Of a DNA stretch of 64,000 bases, positions 40,436 through 50,112 are shown in pieces (within the stretch, counting starts at the first letter, position 1; every line of letters begins with the position of its first letter). The notes under the pieces are model-generated. The model searched no databases and was not told where the DNA came from. It saw only the letters and a program-made list of their open reading frames with translations. Source of the stretch: Bifidobacterium sp. ESL0704 (GTDB taxonomy: Bacteria > Actinomycetota > Actinomycetes > Actinomycetales > Bifidobacteriaceae); the NCBI RefSeq assembly GCF_029392075.1, contig NZ_CP113929.1, positions 1,302,001-1,366,000 on the forward strand. Direction: 5' to 3'. The position numbers and the translations under genes are program-made.

Positions 40436-40990
40436 ATGGCAAATCCTGTAGAACAAGCCAAGCTGCAAATGCAGAAGTCCGTCGAGGCGACCAAGGAGAA
40501 CTTCTCCGGAATCCGTACCGGTCGTGCCAACCCGGCGCTTCTGAACGGCATCGTCGTGGACTATTACGGCGCCCCGACGCCGATCAAGGCCGTCGCGTCA
40601 ATCGGCGTGCCCGAACCGCGCACCCTTTCGATCACCCCGTTCGACGGCTCGCAGGCCAACGCCGTCGAAAAGGCAATCCGCGATTCCGACCTTGGCGGCA
40701 GCACCAGGCGAGACGGCAACGTCATCCATCTGACCATGCCGGAACTCACCGAAGACCGCCGCAAGGAATACGTCAAACTCGCCAAAGGCAAAGCCGAAGA
40801 CGGCAAGGTCGCGGTACGCAACATCCGCCGCAAGGCCAAGGAATCGATCGACAAGTCGGTTAAGGACGGCGATATGGGCGAGGACCAGGGCGATCGTCTG
40901 CAAAAGGATCTCGACAAAGTCACCAAAGAAACGACCGAGACCATCGATGAACTTCTCGATGCAAAGGAAAAGGAAATCATGGAGGTCTGA
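40436..40990 (+). CDS. frr: Ribosome recycling factor
   Basis: A 184-residue protein that, with EF-G, splits the post-termination ribosome. Signatures: SGIRTGRANPALL, VDYYGAPTPIKAVASI, and RDSDLGGSTRRDGNVIHLTMPELTEDRRKEYVKLAK, all typical of RRF. Start at the ATG at 40436 after AAGGAG; an upstream in-frame reading from 40403 adds unrelated residues. It lies 99 bases after pyrH. Confidence 0.98.
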   Translation: MANPVEQAKLQMQKSVEATKENFSGIRTGRANPALLNGIVVDYYGAPTPIKAVASIGVPEPRTLSITPFDGSQANAVEKAIRDSDLGGSTRRDGNVIHLTMPELTEDRRKEYVKLAKGKAEDGKVAVRNIRRKAKESIDKSVKDGDMGEDQGDRLQKDLDKVTKETTETIDELLDAKEKEIMEV

Positions 40991-40995
40991 TCGAT

Positions 40996-41042
40996 ATTTT
41001 GCACTTCTCTCCGGATTACGATCGCGCAGAGAAGTGCAAAAT
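40996..41042. repeat. 15-bp perfect inverted repeat between frr and cdsA
   Basis: ATTTTGCACTTCTCT (40996-41010) is exactly complementary to 41028-41042, with a 17-base loop. It starts 6 bases after the frr stop and ends 30 bases before the cdsA start. No T run follows on the plus strand, so it may be an attenuator, an RNA-processing site or a regulator site. Confidence 0.85.
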
Positions 41043-41071
41043 CCATTCGGCAGACATGAAAGAGAAGGGTA

Positions 41072-42058
41072 ATGACCAGCAAACAAGGGCATGAGGCAGG
41101 CGACGAAGTGAGTTCGGCGCTCAATGACATCAATAAGAAGACGGGGCGCAACATGCCTCAGGCCGTTGCCACAGCCGTATTCCTCGTCGTGCTCATCGTC
41201 GCATGCCTGCTGATCAGGATCGATCTGTATGTCGTGATGATCGCGGTTTTCCTTGTTCTGGCGCTGCGTGAGCTTCATGTCTCATTTGCGACAGTGCATC
41301 TTTATATTCCGCTGATTGTACTATGGCTGTGCTGCGTCGGCACCCTGCTCTCCATTTACTACGTGCCTGACCATGTGCTGGCGGCAGGCGTCGGCATCAC
41401 CGTTTCCACGATCGCGGTCGCCATCGCGGCCAATCTCCGTCATAATGTGGGTAAACGCCTTGCCGGGGCCATCGAAGGAAAACTTAAAGCCGCCCAGGGC
41501 ATCGAAAAAACGGCGGCCCCGTCGGCTGCCAATAAGAAAAACGGCGAAAGCAGCATTGACAATGTCGCGGTTTCGGTGTTCCTGGTACTCTATATTCTCG
41601 TACTGGCCTCATGCATCATCCTTCCGGAGACCTTCAACGGCCACCCCGTGGCCCATGCCATCATGCTCATCTTCCTGCCGGCGCTTTCCGACACCGGAGG
41701 ACTTTTCTTTGGCGCGTTCTTCGGACGTCACAAGCTTTCGCCGCGTATCTCACCCAAGAAATCCGTTGAGGGACTATGCGGTTCGATTCTTTTCGCCATG
41801 GTCGGCGCATTGGTGATTTTCGCCATCACCTACCCGGGTCTATGGGCAACACGCTGGTGGATGCCGATTCTCACCGGAGTGATGGTCGGCGTCATCGGCA
41901 CGTTCGGCGATCTATGCGCCTCGATGCTCAAGCGCGACATGGGATTGAAGGACATGGGCCATCTGCTCAAAGGCCACGGCGGGGTCATCGATCGCGTCGA
42001 CTCGATTCTTCTATGCGCACCCTTCTTTACCGTATTGCTGTGGGCGACCGGCATGTAA
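41072..42058 (+). CDS. cdsA: Phosphatidate cytidylyltransferase
   Basis: A 328-residue membrane enzyme making CDP-diacylglycerol from phosphatidate, the precursor of all phospholipids. About eight membrane spans are seen. The C-terminal part has the CDP-DAG synthase signature: SPRISPKKSVEGLCGS and later GTFGDLCASMLKRDMGLKDMGHLLKGHGGVIDRVDS, with the metal-binding Asp pair. A polar cytosolic loop (about 130-165) is longer than in E. coli. The product feeds PgsA, encoded 6 kb downstream. The ATG follows AGAAGGG. Confidence 0.96.
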   Translation: MTSKQGHEAGDEVSSALNDINKKTGRNMPQAVATAVFLVVLIVACLLIRIDLYVVMIAVFLVLALRELHVSFATVHLYIPLIVLWLCCVGTLLSIYYVPDHVLAAGVGITVSTIAVAIAANLRHNVGKRLAGAIEGKLKAAQGIEKTAAPSAANKKNGESSIDNVAVSVFLVLYILVLASCIILPETFNGHPVAHAIMLIFLPALSDTGGLFFGAFFGRHKLSPRISPKKSVEGLCGSILFAMVGALVIFAITYPGLWATRWWMPILTGVMVGVIGTFGDLCASMLKRDMGLKDMGHLLKGHGGVIDRVDSILLCAPFFTVLLWATGM

Positions 42059-42156
42059 CTACTGAGAAATCCCGATTCCAGAGGAATTTCTCTGCGACAA
42101 TGCTTTTATTCTGCACGGATACCAGCAGACACCCGTAAAGGTTCCTGGTTTATTGA

Positions 42157-43392
42157 ATGATGATAATGATGAATGATGCTGTACAAGACAATTCGAAGAA
42201 CGGCGGACCCGCAAGCGTTCTTTCACCCACAAACGAACCGGTCGAATCGGGAGTGACCGCCGGAGGCAACTCCGGTGCTTTCCGCGATGTGCTGGCCAAG
42301 AACCACGCACGCCGAGGAAAGCCGCCGCTGCACTTCGCCGATATGAACGAGGAGCAGCGCATAGAGACGGCCAAGCAGCTGGGCATGCCGAAATTCAGGA
42401 TCAAACAGCTCGGCAACCATTATTTCGAACACTTCGACAACGACGTCTCCGCGTTCACCGATTTTCCTGCCGCCAAACGCGAAGCGGCACAGCAGGCGTT
42501 CTTCCCGACCCTGATCCGCGAAGTGACTCGCCAGGTCGCCGACAACGGCACCACCGTCAAAACGCTGTGGGAGCTCTTTGACGGCTCGCACATCGAATCG
42601 GTGCTCATGCGTTATCCGAACCGTGCGACGCTGTGCATCTCCAGCCAGGTGGGTTGCGGCATGGGCTGCCCGTTCTGCGCCACCGGAGGGCTCGGGCTGA
42701 CCCGCAACCTTTCCACCGCGGAAATCCTCGAGCAGGTTCGTGTCGCCGCCAAGGCCATGGCATCCGGGGCAGTCGCCGGCGGCCCGGGACGTCTGAGCAA
42801 TGTCGTCTTCATGGGCGAGGGCGAGCCCATGGGCAACTACAAATCCGTGCTTGCCGCCGTTCGTCAGATCAGTGCCATGCCGCCGGTCGGTTTTGGTATT
42901 TCGGCGCGTAACATCACCATCTCCACCGTCGGCGTCGTTCCCGGCATCAAAAAGCTGACGAACGAGGGAATTCCCGTACGTCTCGCCGTTTCCCTGCACG
43001 CCCCCAACGACACCCTTCGCGATGAGCTGGTGCCGATGAACCGACGTTTCGATTCCGAACAGGTACTTGATGCCGCCCATGATTACTATCTGGCCAGCCA
43101 TCGCCGGGTGAGCATCGAATACGCACTGATGCGAGGCATCAACGACCAGGCGGAGCACGCCCGCCAACTGGCGCATCGTCTGAACCATTACGGCGACAAC
43201 TGGGTGCACGTCAATCCGATTCCGCTGAACCCTATCGAGGGCTCGAAATGGACCGCCTCCAAACCCGAGGACGAAGAACGCTTCCTCGATATCCTGCATA
43301 GCGCCGGCATCACCGCGACATTGCGCGATACCCGTGGTTCGGATATCGACGGCGCCTGCGGACAGCTGGCGGCCAAGAACATCCGGGCATAA
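42157..43392 (+). CDS. rlmN: 23S rRNA/tRNA adenine C2-methyltransferase RlmN
   Basis: A 411-residue radical SAM methyltransferase modifying A2503 of 23S rRNA and A37 of some tRNAs. The iron-sulfur CxxxCxxC lies in SSQVGCGMGCPFCATG, followed by GGLGLTRNLSTAEILEQV, FMGEGEPMGNY and the catalytic C-terminal GSDIDGACGQLA with the methyl-carrying Cys. The first 50 residues are a polar extension. Several ATGs cluster at 42157-42171 without a clear Shine-Dalgarno, so the start is approximate. It follows cdsA, as in many actinobacteria. Confidence 0.95.
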   Translation: MMIMMNDAVQDNSKNGGPASVLSPTNEPVESGVTAGGNSGAFRDVLAKNHARRGKPPLHFADMNEEQRIETAKQLGMPKFRIKQLGNHYFEHFDNDVSAFTDFPAAKREAAQQAFFPTLIREVTRQVADNGTTVKTLWELFDGSHIESVLMRYPNRATLCISSQVGCGMGCPFCATGGLGLTRNLSTAEILEQVRVAAKAMASGAVAGGPGRLSNVVFMGEGEPMGNYKSVLAAVRQISAMPPVGFGISARNITISTVGVVPGIKKLTNEGIPVRLAVSLHAPNDTLRDELVPMNRRFDSEQVLDAAHDYYLASHRRVSIEYALMRGINDQAEHARQLAHRLNHYGDNWVHVNPIPLNPIEGSKWTASKPEDEERFLDILHSAGITATLRDTRGSDIDGACGQLAAKNIRA

Positions 43393-43443
43393 ATCTCTGC
43401 CTCTTCAACGGGTTCTTTCCCATTTACACGTTTCCTTTTGTGC

Positions 43444-43553
43444 CAGTTGCTGTTGGGTTAGAGGCAAAAACGCCATCTTCTGCCTCTAACCCAACAGCAA
43501 CTGTGTTTTCATAAAGGGTTGGAGGCAGGTTTCCCATTTCCTGCCTCCAACCC
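43444..43553. repeat. Two tandem palindromes with a shared core
   Basis: A 23-bp perfect inverted repeat (43444-43466 with 43481-43503, 14-base loop) is followed 12 bases on by a 14-bp perfect one (43516-43529 with 43540-43553, 10-base loop). Both share the core GGGTTRGAGGCA and its complement. They lie between rlmN and hisF. Neither is followed by a T run. The other ~210 bases of the gap hold only the hisF promoter region. Confidence 0.9.
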
Positions 43554-43763
43554 AATAGAAACAGTGGCGATGAAGTGGGAAAGGGGCAGGATTTTCGTAA
43601 ACTGCCCTTGACCCATCCGAAAGTCGCGGATTGCTGTGCCGGGCAGTGAAGGATGTGTACCTACTGGCAATGGCTTACCTTGTTTCGTGAGATATCTGAT
43701 ATTCGAACAGCGTTTATGGTCTAGGCTTAAACCAATGATTTGTTGACAAATAGGAGTTGCACT

Positions 43764-44549
43764 ATGTCATTGGCGGTACGAGTGATTCCATGTCTGGATG
43801 TGGATGAGGGACGGGTGGTCAAAGGCGTCCATTTCGAGAACCTGCGCGATGCCGGCGATCCTGTCGAGCTTGCGGGACGCTATTACGATGAGGGTGCCGA
43901 CGAACTCACCTTTCTCGATGTCACGGCCTCGAGCAGCCATCGGCAGACCATGATGGACGTGGTCGCGCGCACCGCAGGCCAGATTTTCATCCCGTTGACC
44001 GTTGGAGGAGGCGTCCGCACCGTGGGCGACGTCGATGCACTGCTGCGCAGCGGAGCGGATAAGGTCAGCGTCAACACCGCCGCCATCAACAATCCCGGGC
44101 TCATCAGTCAGGTCGCCGAGCGTTTCGGCAACCAGGTCCTGGTGCTTTCCGTCGATGCACGGCGTGAACAGGGGGAGCAGCACACCGAGTCCGGTTTCGA
44201 GGTCACCACGATGGGCGGACGGCATTCCACCGGTATCGATGCACTGTGGTGGGCGAAACGCGCGCAGGAGCTTGGCGTCGGCGAGATACTGCTTAATTCG
44301 ATGGATGCCGACGGCACCGGAAACGGGTTCGATATCGAGATGCTCAAAGCCATGCGCAAGGTGGTCGATATCCCCTTGATCGCCAGCGGCGGCGCCGGAA
44401 AACTCGAGGATTTCCCGCCTGCTGTCGAAGCCGGGGCGGACGCGGTGCTCGCGGCTTCCGTGTTCCATTACGGCAAGATGACCATCGCCCAGGTCAAGGC
44501 AACCATGAAAGAGCATGGCATCACCGTCCGTGAGCCTGTACACGCCTGA
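43764..44549 (+). CDS. hisF: Imidazole glycerol phosphate synthase cyclase subunit HisF
   Basis: A 261-residue TIM barrel that closes the imidazole ring in histidine synthesis using ammonia from HisH. Signatures: [20 protein letters not shown] with catalytic Asp, [42 protein letters not shown] with the second catalytic Asp, and IASGGAG. Start at the ATG at 43764 after AGGAG; a TTG reading from 43740 is less likely. HisH is not in this window. Confidence 0.97.
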   Translation: MSLAVRVIPCLDVDEGRVVKGVHFENLRDAGDPVELAGRYYDEGADELTFLDVTASSSHRQTMMDVVARTAGQIFIPLTVGGGVRTVGDVDALLRSGADKVSVNTAAINNPGLISQVAERFGNQVLVLSVDARREQGEQHTESGFEVTTMGGRHSTGIDALWWAKRAQELGVGEILLNSMDADGTGNGFDIEMLKAMRKVVDIPLIASGGAGKLEDFPPAVEAGADAVLAASVFHYGKMTIAQVKATMKEHGITVREPVHA

Positions 44550-44661
44550 TCCGCCGAATGACCGTCTGGGTATCCTTAACCGGATATGGAGACATGACGT
44601 CGAATTCGCAGCTGGCAGGTGATTGCATGCAGAAAATAAGGAAAGTTGAAAAGCCAAAAAG

Positions 44662-45084
44662 ATGAAGAGCAACGATATTGTCTACGATAATGCCGAAACG
44701 CTGGATCCAAGGCTTGCGGCAAGGCTCAAACGCGATGACAAGGGGCTTGTAGCCGCCGTCATCCAGCAGTACGATTCCCAGCAAGTGCTGATGGTCGGCT
44801 ACATGAACGACGAGGCGCTGCGCCGCACCCTCACCACCGGCAGGGTCACGTTCTGGTCGCGATCCCGTCAGGAATACTGGCGTAAAGGAGACACCTCCGG
44901 CCATGTCCAGTATGTCAAAAGCCTTTCGCTGGACTGCGATGGCGACGCGCTGCTTGTCGAAGTCGACCAGGTGGGGGCGGCCTGCCATACCGGTGCGCGT
45001 TCCTGTTTCGAACAAGGAGGGGAAGTCCCCGTCGTCGTGGGCGAACGCAAGCCGGCGGACGCCGCCAACGACGTCTGCCGCTGA
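44662..45084 (+). CDS. hisI: Phosphoribosyl-AMP cyclohydrolase
   Basis: A 140-residue metalloenzyme performing the third step of histidine synthesis. Signatures: [56 protein letters not shown], with the zinc-binding cysteines. It is the single-domain type; the pyrophosphohydrolase step is encoded separately by hisE. It lies 112 bases after hisF and 72 bases before lgt. Confidence 0.97.
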   Translation: MKSNDIVYDNAETLDPRLAARLKRDDKGLVAAVIQQYDSQQVLMVGYMNDEALRRTLTTGRVTFWSRSRQEYWRKGDTSGHVQYVKSLSLDCDGDALLVEVDQVGAACHTGARSCFEQGGEVPVVVGERKPADAANDVCR

Positions 45085-45156
45085 GGTGAGCGGGTTATGG
45101 CCACGCGTATGATGGCCGGCAGAGACAATAATCAGTTAACGATGCTTTGAGGGGCT

Positions 45157-46152
45157 ATGACACAAGGATCACCATTGAATTTGTTTGCAGGTCGGAATCT
45201 GGCGTATATTCCGTCGCCGACCATCTCGAAAATCGTCATCCCGCAGATAACACTCGGCAATTGGTCGATCGGCCCTGTCTCGATTCGTTTCTATGCGCTG
45301 TGCATTCTTCTCGGAATCGTGCTGGCAGTATGGATCTGCGAAAAGCGATGGAAGAAACTCGGCGGCAATTTTGATCAGATTCTCGACATCGCCCTGTGCG
45401 CGGTGCCGGCAGGCATCATCGGTGCACGCCTCTACCATGTGGTCACCACGCCTGAACGGTTCTTCGGACCTAGCGGCGACCCGATGGAAATACTGCGCAT
45501 CTGGAACGGCGGCCTCGGCATCTGGGGTGGGGTGCTGTTCGGCGCGCTGGCCGCTTGGGCATGGTGTCGGCACAAGCATTATCCGATGGCGTTGCTCGGG
45601 GATGCCGTCGCCCCGGGGCTTCTGGTGGCACAGGCAGTAGGAAGATTGGGCAACTGGTTCAATCAGGAGCTTTATGGCGCTCCGACCACCTTGCCTTGGG
45701 GTCTGAAACTCAACATGACCGGCGCGATAGGTCACACCGAACAATGCTATGACGGTCAGACCTGTCCTACAGGGACGCTTTTCCAGCCTACATTCCTTTA
45801 CGAGATGATTTGGAACCTCATCGGTGCGGCGCTGATCGTCTGGATCGGCCGCAAGGCGGTGAACAAGCTCAAAGCCGGAAGCCTGTTCACCGTTTACGTG
45901 ATGTGGTACACCGCCGGACGCACCTGGATCGAGGCGTTGCGCATCGATTTTGCGCACGAAATCCTTGGGGTACGAGTCAATGTATGGGTTTCGATGGTCG
46001 TCTTTGTGCTGGGCGTAGTGGCGTTTATCGTCGTGCAGAAGATCGGCAGTTCCACCATAAGCCTGTCCGAACGTCTCCGCACCTTGACGGAAGTCGAAGA
46101 ACTCGCACAAGCCGACGCCGAACAAGCCAAAGACAAGTCCGAAAAGAAGTAG
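45157..46152 (+). CDS. lgt: Prolipoprotein diacylglyceryl transferase
   Basis: A 331-residue membrane enzyme that attaches diacylglycerol to the lipobox Cys of prolipoproteins, the first step in anchoring lipoproteins such as those at 9.3 and 26 kb. About seven spans. Signatures: IWNGGLGIWGGVLFG (Lgt signature near residue 113), GRLGNWFNQELYGAPT and the H-G type GARLYHV motif. Substrate lipids come from CdsA/PgsA products. A charged C-terminal tail follows the last span. Confidence 0.96.
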   Translation: MTQGSPLNLFAGRNLAYIPSPTISKIVIPQITLGNWSIGPVSIRFYALCILLGIVLAVWICEKRWKKLGGNFDQILDIALCAVPAGIIGARLYHVVTTPERFFGPSGDPMEILRIWNGGLGIWGGVLFGALAAWAWCRHKHYPMALLGDAVAPGLLVAQAVGRLGNWFNQELYGAPTTLPWGLKLNMTGAIGHTEQCYDGQTCPTGTLFQPTFLYEMIWNLIGAALIVWIGRKAVNKLKAGSLFTVYVMWYTAGRTWIEALRIDFAHEILGVRVNVWVSMVVFVLGVVAFIVVQKIGSSTISLSERLRTLTEVEELAQADAEQAKDKSEKK

Positions 46153-46287
46153 CCCGGACCAAGGGACACATCAACCTCAACCGACATTGCGAGAGAAAAA
46201 TCCAATGTCTCCAAAAGCGAATAGGATTCTCAAAGGCTTTGCTACGAGCCGTTTTCAAGTCGTTCGCCCAGCATAGGATATACAGTT

Positions 46288-46953
46288 ATGACCATTCAAA
46301 TCGCACCAAGCATTCTTTCAGCGGATTTCTGCAATCTTGAACGTGACCTCAAAGCCATCGACCATGCCGACTTGGTCCACGTCGATGTGATGGACCATCA
46401 TTTCGTCCCTAATCTCACCCTTGGCGAACCTGTGGTCAAGCGTATCTGCGAGGTCACCGACCTGCCGGTAGACGTGCATCTGATGATTGAGGATCCCGAT
46501 CGCTGGGCTCCCGAGTACGCCAAACTCGGAGCCGCTTCGGTGAGCTTCCATATGGGAGCCGTCCACGCCCCGGTGCGCCTTGCCCGTCAGCTGCACGAGA
46601 TGGGTTGCAAAGCCTGCTTCGCGGTTCGTCCGGCAGAGCCTGTGGAGCCGATTTTCGACATCCTCGAAGAATTCGACATGATTCTGATTATGACGGTCGA
46701 ACCCGGATTCGGCGGTCAGAAGTTCCTCGACAACCAGATGGCAAAAGTCCGCCGTCTGCGTGACGAAATAACCCGTCGTGGCTTGAAGACCCATATCCAG
46801 GTCGATGGCGGGGTAAGCCCCAAGACGGCCGACATCGTAGCCAAGGCTGGAGCCGATGTGCTCGTCGCCGGTTCCGCGGTCTACGGGGCCGATGACCGAG
46901 CCAAGGCGATAGATGACATCCGCGCCAAGGCACAGGCCGCATACCAGGACTGA
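46288..46953 (+). CDS. rpe: Ribulose-phosphate 3-epimerase
   Basis: A 221-residue TIM barrel interconverting ribulose 5-phosphate and xylulose 5-phosphate, the substrate of phosphoketolase in the bifid shunt. Signatures: [30 protein letters not shown] with metal ligands, [24 protein letters not shown] and [11 protein letters not shown]. It normally carries HVDVMDGHFVP; here the Gly after the Asp is His. It sits between lgt and hisE in the same direction. Confidence 0.96.
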   Translation: MTIQIAPSILSADFCNLERDLKAIDHADLVHVDVMDHHFVPNLTLGEPVVKRICEVTDLPVDVHLMIEDPDRWAPEYAKLGAASVSFHMGAVHAPVRLARQLHEMGCKACFAVRPAEPVEPIFDILEEFDMILIMTVEPGFGGQKFLDNQMAKVRRLRDEITRRGLKTHIQVDGGVSPKTADIVAKAGADVLVAGSAVYGADDRAKAIDDIRAKAQAAYQD

Positions 46954-47003
46954 CCCAGCTACGCCAACGCACCATGATGTGCGAAAACAACGGAGAGATA
47001 ACC

Positions 47004-47267
47004 ATGAAGACATTCGAATCACTGTTCAAGGAACTGAGCGAAAAAGCCGAGAGCCGACCGGTCGGCTCCAAAACGGTCGACGAGCTCGACAAGGGCACGC
47101 ATTTCATCGGCAAGAAAATCACTGAAGAGGCGGGGGAGACCTGGATCGCCGCGGAATATGAAGGCGCCGAGCGGACCGCAGAGGAAATGAGCCAGCTCAT
47201 CTACCATATCCAGGTGATGATGATCAAGCACGGCATCAGTCTGGAAGACCTGTATAAGAACCTTTAG
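47004..47267 (+). CDS. hisE: Phosphoribosyl-ATP pyrophosphatase
   Basis: An 87-residue all-helical enzyme removing pyrophosphate from phosphoribosyl-ATP, the second histidine step. The MazG-like pattern [18 protein letters not shown] (E-x-x-E motif) and [21 protein letters not shown] identify it. Start at the ATG at 47004 after GGAGAG. It precedes hisG by 60 bases; the adjacent hisE-hisG pair makes the first two steps. Confidence 0.95.
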   Translation: MKTFESLFKELSEKAESRPVGSKTVDELDKGTHFIGKKITEEAGETWIAAEYEGAERTAEEMSQLIYHIQVMMIKHGISLEDLYKNL

Positions 47268-47327
47268 GAACCGATGCCATTGCACACCGGACAGCAGCGA
47301 TAAGCGAAGAAGCGAAGGAGGAGGATA

Positions 47328-48179
47328 ATGCTGAGAATTGCCGTTCCCAACAAGGGCATGCTCTCTGAGCCTGCATGGAGTCTCTTGAAGGAAGCCGGAT
47401 ACCAATTGCGTACCCAACCACGTCAACTGGTGGTCGAAGACCAGGACAACCAGGTTGAGCTCTTCTATCTCCGTCCTTTGGATATCGCCATATACGTGGG
47501 GCAAGGCGCCATCGATGTCGGCATTACCGGCCGGGATATGTTGCGCAATACCGATACGGACGCCACCGAGGACCTTCCGCTCGGTTTTGGGGCCTCGACA
47601 TTCCGTTTTGCGGCTCCGAAGGATTCGCCGATCACCAAACTCGAGGATGTCGACGGCAAGCGGATCGCCAGCTCGTTCGACAAGCTGGTCGGCGATTACC
47701 TTTCGGCGCACGGCCTTCACGCCGATATCACCCATCTTGACGGTGCAGTGGAATCATCGGTCCAACTCGGTGTCGCCGATCTCATCGCCGATGTGGTGTC
47801 CACCGGTACCACGTTGCGCAATGCAGGGTTACGCATATTCGCGGACCCGATTCTGCAATCCGAGGCCGTCCTCATCCGTTCGCCGCATATCTCCGAAAAC
47901 GACAGGCAGCTGGTGATCTTCAAGCGCCGTCTTGAAGGCGTGCTCACCGCTCGACGCTATGTCATGATGGATTACGACGTTCCGCTCAGCAAGGTCGGTG
48001 CCGCGGTAGCACTTACCCCGGGTCTGGAGAGTCCGACCATCTCGCCGCTGCACGATCAGCAGTGGTGCGCCGTGCGGGCGATGGTGGAACGCGAAAAGGT
48101 CAACCAGACGATGGACCAGCTTTATGACGTGGGCGCGAGAGCCATCATCGTCACCGCATTGCAGGCTTCAAGAATCTGA
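47328..48179 (+). CDS. hisG: ATP phosphoribosyltransferase, long form
   Basis: A 283-residue enzyme committing ATP and PRPP to histidine synthesis. Signatures: [41 protein letters not shown], and the PRPP loop [12 protein letters not shown]. The length and C-terminal ACT-like domain (about 210-283) mark the long, hexameric form that is inhibited by histidine directly and needs no HisZ. AGGAGG lies 4 bases before the ATG. Confidence 0.96.
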   Translation: MLRIAVPNKGMLSEPAWSLLKEAGYQLRTQPRQLVVEDQDNQVELFYLRPLDIAIYVGQGAIDVGITGRDMLRNTDTDATEDLPLGFGASTFRFAAPKDSPITKLEDVDGKRIASSFDKLVGDYLSAHGLHADITHLDGAVESSVQLGVADLIADVVSTGTTLRNAGLRIFADPILQSEAVLIRSPHISENDRQLVIFKRRLEGVLTARRYVMMDYDVPLSKVGAAVALTPGLESPTISPLHDQQWCAVRAMVEREKVNQTMDQLYDVGARAIIVTALQASRI

Positions 48180-48188
48180 ATCCGCCTC

Positions 48189-48797
48189 ATGAAACTACCA
48201 ATCAATTTCGACAACCGTTACAGTCCTGACGCGCGTAATATCTATATCACCGTCCCGAACCTCATCAGTGTTCTGCGCATCGTCTCGATACCATTCATCT
48301 CGTGGCTGACGGCGCAACACAAAATGATTGCGGCGCTTGTCGTGCTCGCGATTTCGGCGGCAAGCGACGGGCTGGACGGAATCATCGCCAGGAAATGGAA
48401 CCAGGTCAGTAAAATAGGCCAGATCCTTGACCCTGTGGCCGACCGATTGCTGATATTCTGCAGTATTCTCGCACTGGGCTGGGCCGGGATAATACCATGG
48501 TGGATGCTGTTCGTAGTAGGCCTGCGTGACCTCATGTTGCTGGTGTTGATCGTTGTCCTGGCCCAGCACGACTACGGGCCTCTGCCTGTTCATTTCGTAG
48601 GCAAAGCCGGAACCGCGTTATTGATGATTTCCATCACCGCGCTGATTTTCGCCGACCTGTGGAGCAATATGTTTACGCAGATCCTCCATCTGGGCGCTTT
48701 GGCCGCGGGAATCTGGGGCATCATCCTCTATTGGATGGCCGGTTACATCTATATTCGTCAAGGCATCACCCTGCTTCGGCATGATTCGGACCAATAA
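48189..48797 (+). CDS. pgsA: CDP-diacylglycerol-glycerol-3-phosphate 3-phosphatidyltransferase
   Basis: A 202-residue membrane protein of the CDP-alcohol phosphatidyltransferase family. The catalytic motif SDGLDGIIARKWNQVSKIGQ-ILDPVADR matches D-G-x2-A-R-x8-G-x3-D-x3-D. Four to six membrane spans. It most likely makes phosphatidylglycerol phosphate. It begins 9 bases after hisG and its stop overlaps the next start by one base. The pgsA-DUF881-sbp-DUF881 order corresponds to Rv1822-Rv1825 of M. tuberculosis. Confidence 0.92.
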   Translation: MKLPINFDNRYSPDARNIYITVPNLISVLRIVSIPFISWLTAQHKMIAALVVLAISAASDGLDGIIARKWNQVSKIGQILDPVADRLLIFCSILALGWAGIIPWWMLFVVGLRDLMLLVLIVVLAQHDYGPLPVHFVGKAGTALLMISITALIFADLWSNMFTQILHLGALAAGIWGIILYWMAGYIYIRQGITLLRHDSDQ

Positions 48798-49774
48798 TGG
48801 CAAAGCCGGAACGAACACCCGCATCCTTTCGTGTGGAAATCGACGGACAACTGATCAAACGACGCGCGGTGTTCTCGAAGGCCGTCCGAGATCTCGGCCC
48901 CTGGCACGCCGTCAGCGAAGACGCCGCTGCCGCCCTCTCTGCACGACACCGGCGCAAGGTCGTCGATGACAGCCTGCGGCTCATCGACGACCTGACCAAT
49001 CGCCCGCTCGACCCCCTTTTTTCCGATGCCCGGCTTACCCAGCAAAAGCAACGCTCGAAATTCTCCACCTGGTTTACCCGCATCATCGTCTTCATCATCT
49101 GCATCGCGGTGGGTTTCGTCGGCATCGTTTTCGTCAGACAGCTCAATACCGACCCGCGCAGACAGGTGCGTGCAAGCCTTATTTCAGAACTGCAAGCCCA
49201 GAATGCCAGTCTCAAAAAGACGACCACCGAAGTCACCGACTTGCATACCAAGGTCAGCAGGCTTTCCGATTCCATGCCTAATGCCGGCCCGGATTCCACC
49301 CTTACCCAGGATGAGATGACGAACGGCGCACTGGCCGTAAAGGGATCCGGGATCGTCGTCACACTGGCCGACCCCGTGGCCTCCGGAACCGCAAACGGCA
49401 ATGGTCCAAGGGAGAACAACGCCAACCATATCCGCGTGGTCACCGATTCGGACCTGCAGAATATCGTCAACCTGCTCTGGAAAGCCGGGGCCGAGGCAAT
49501 TTCCGTCAACGGTTATCGTCTCGGAGTCTCAACTTCGGTGAGAACAGCGGGGCAGACAATTCTCATAGGGGTGAATCAGGTGGCCAGTCCCTATAAGATA
49601 GAAGCGATAGGGAACCAGAAAAACCTGTCGCAGGCAATGGACAACGACTCGCAGCCTGGGTTGTATCGCACGCTTAACGCCGCTGGTATCAACCCGCAGG
49701 TGTCAAGATCCTACTCATTGAGGTTGCCTGCGGCGCAAGCCACAGGTGTGACGCACGCGAAAAGGAGCAAATGA
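48797..49774 (+). CDS. DUF881 membrane protein (first copy)
   Basis: A 325-residue protein with a cytosolic N-terminal 85 residues, a membrane span near 92-113, a coiled-coil-like stretch (residues 125-160, ELQAQNASLKKTTTEVTDL), and an extracellular DUF881 domain (about 170-300) with GSGIVVTLADP, IVNLLWKAGAEAISVNGYRL and KIEAIGNQKNL. This resembles YlxW/YlxX-type proteins found with small basic proteins near division genes in Firmicutes. The biochemical role is unknown. Its 3' end overlaps the next gene by 4 bases. Confidence 0.88.
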   Translation: MAKPERTPASFRVEIDGQLIKRRAVFSKAVRDLGPWHAVSEDAAAALSARHRRKVVDDSLRLIDDLTNRPLDPLFSDARLTQQKQRSKFSTWFTRIIVFIICIAVGFVGIVFVRQLNTDPRRQVRASLISELQAQNASLKKTTTEVTDLHTKVSRLSDSMPNAGPDSTLTQDEMTNGALAVKGSGIVVTLADPVASGTANGNGPRENNANHIRVVTDSDLQNIVNLLWKAGAEAISVNGYRLGVSTSVRTAGQTILIGVNQVASPYKIEAIGNQKNLSQAMDNDSQPGLYRTLNAAGINPQVSRSYSLRLPAAQATGVTHAKRSK

Positions 49775-50106
49775 TGGCAGCAGTGCTCGGTCTCATCATC
49801 GGAGTCATCATCGGCATCTTCGTGAAGCCGGACATCCCCATCGTCCTGCAGCCTTACCTGCCGATCATGGTGGTGGCGGCCCTCGACGCCCTGCTTGGGG
49901 CGGCAAGGGCGTATTTCGAACGTTCGTTCTCCGACAAGGTGTTCGTCATATCCTTCATCTCCAATGTCCTGACAGCCACATTGCTGGTGTTGCTCGGCAA
50001 CCAGCTCGGGGTCGGGTCCCAGTTGCAGACCGCCGTCATCGTCGTGCTCGGCATACGAATCTTCTCCAACGTCTCCGCCATTCGCCGATTCATCTTCAAG
50101 GGCTGA
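49771..50106 (+). CDS. sbp: Small basic protein (Sbp/DUF1290 family)
   Basis: A 111-residue protein with three membrane segments. The family signature PYLPIMVVAALDALLGAARAYFERSFSDKVFVISFISN is present almost completely. Small basic proteins lie next to ylxW-like genes in the ftsZ region of Firmicutes and here lie between two DUF881 genes, as Rv1824 does. Overlap of 4 bases with the first DUF881 gene and a gap of 6 to the second point to one transcript and probably one membrane complex. Confidence 0.92.
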   Translation: MMAAVLGLIIGVIIGIFVKPDIPIVLQPYLPIMVVAALDALLGAARAYFERSFSDKVFVISFISNVLTATLLVLLGNQLGVGSQLQTAVIVVLGIRIFSNVSAIRRFIFKG

Positions 50107-50112
50107 GCGACC

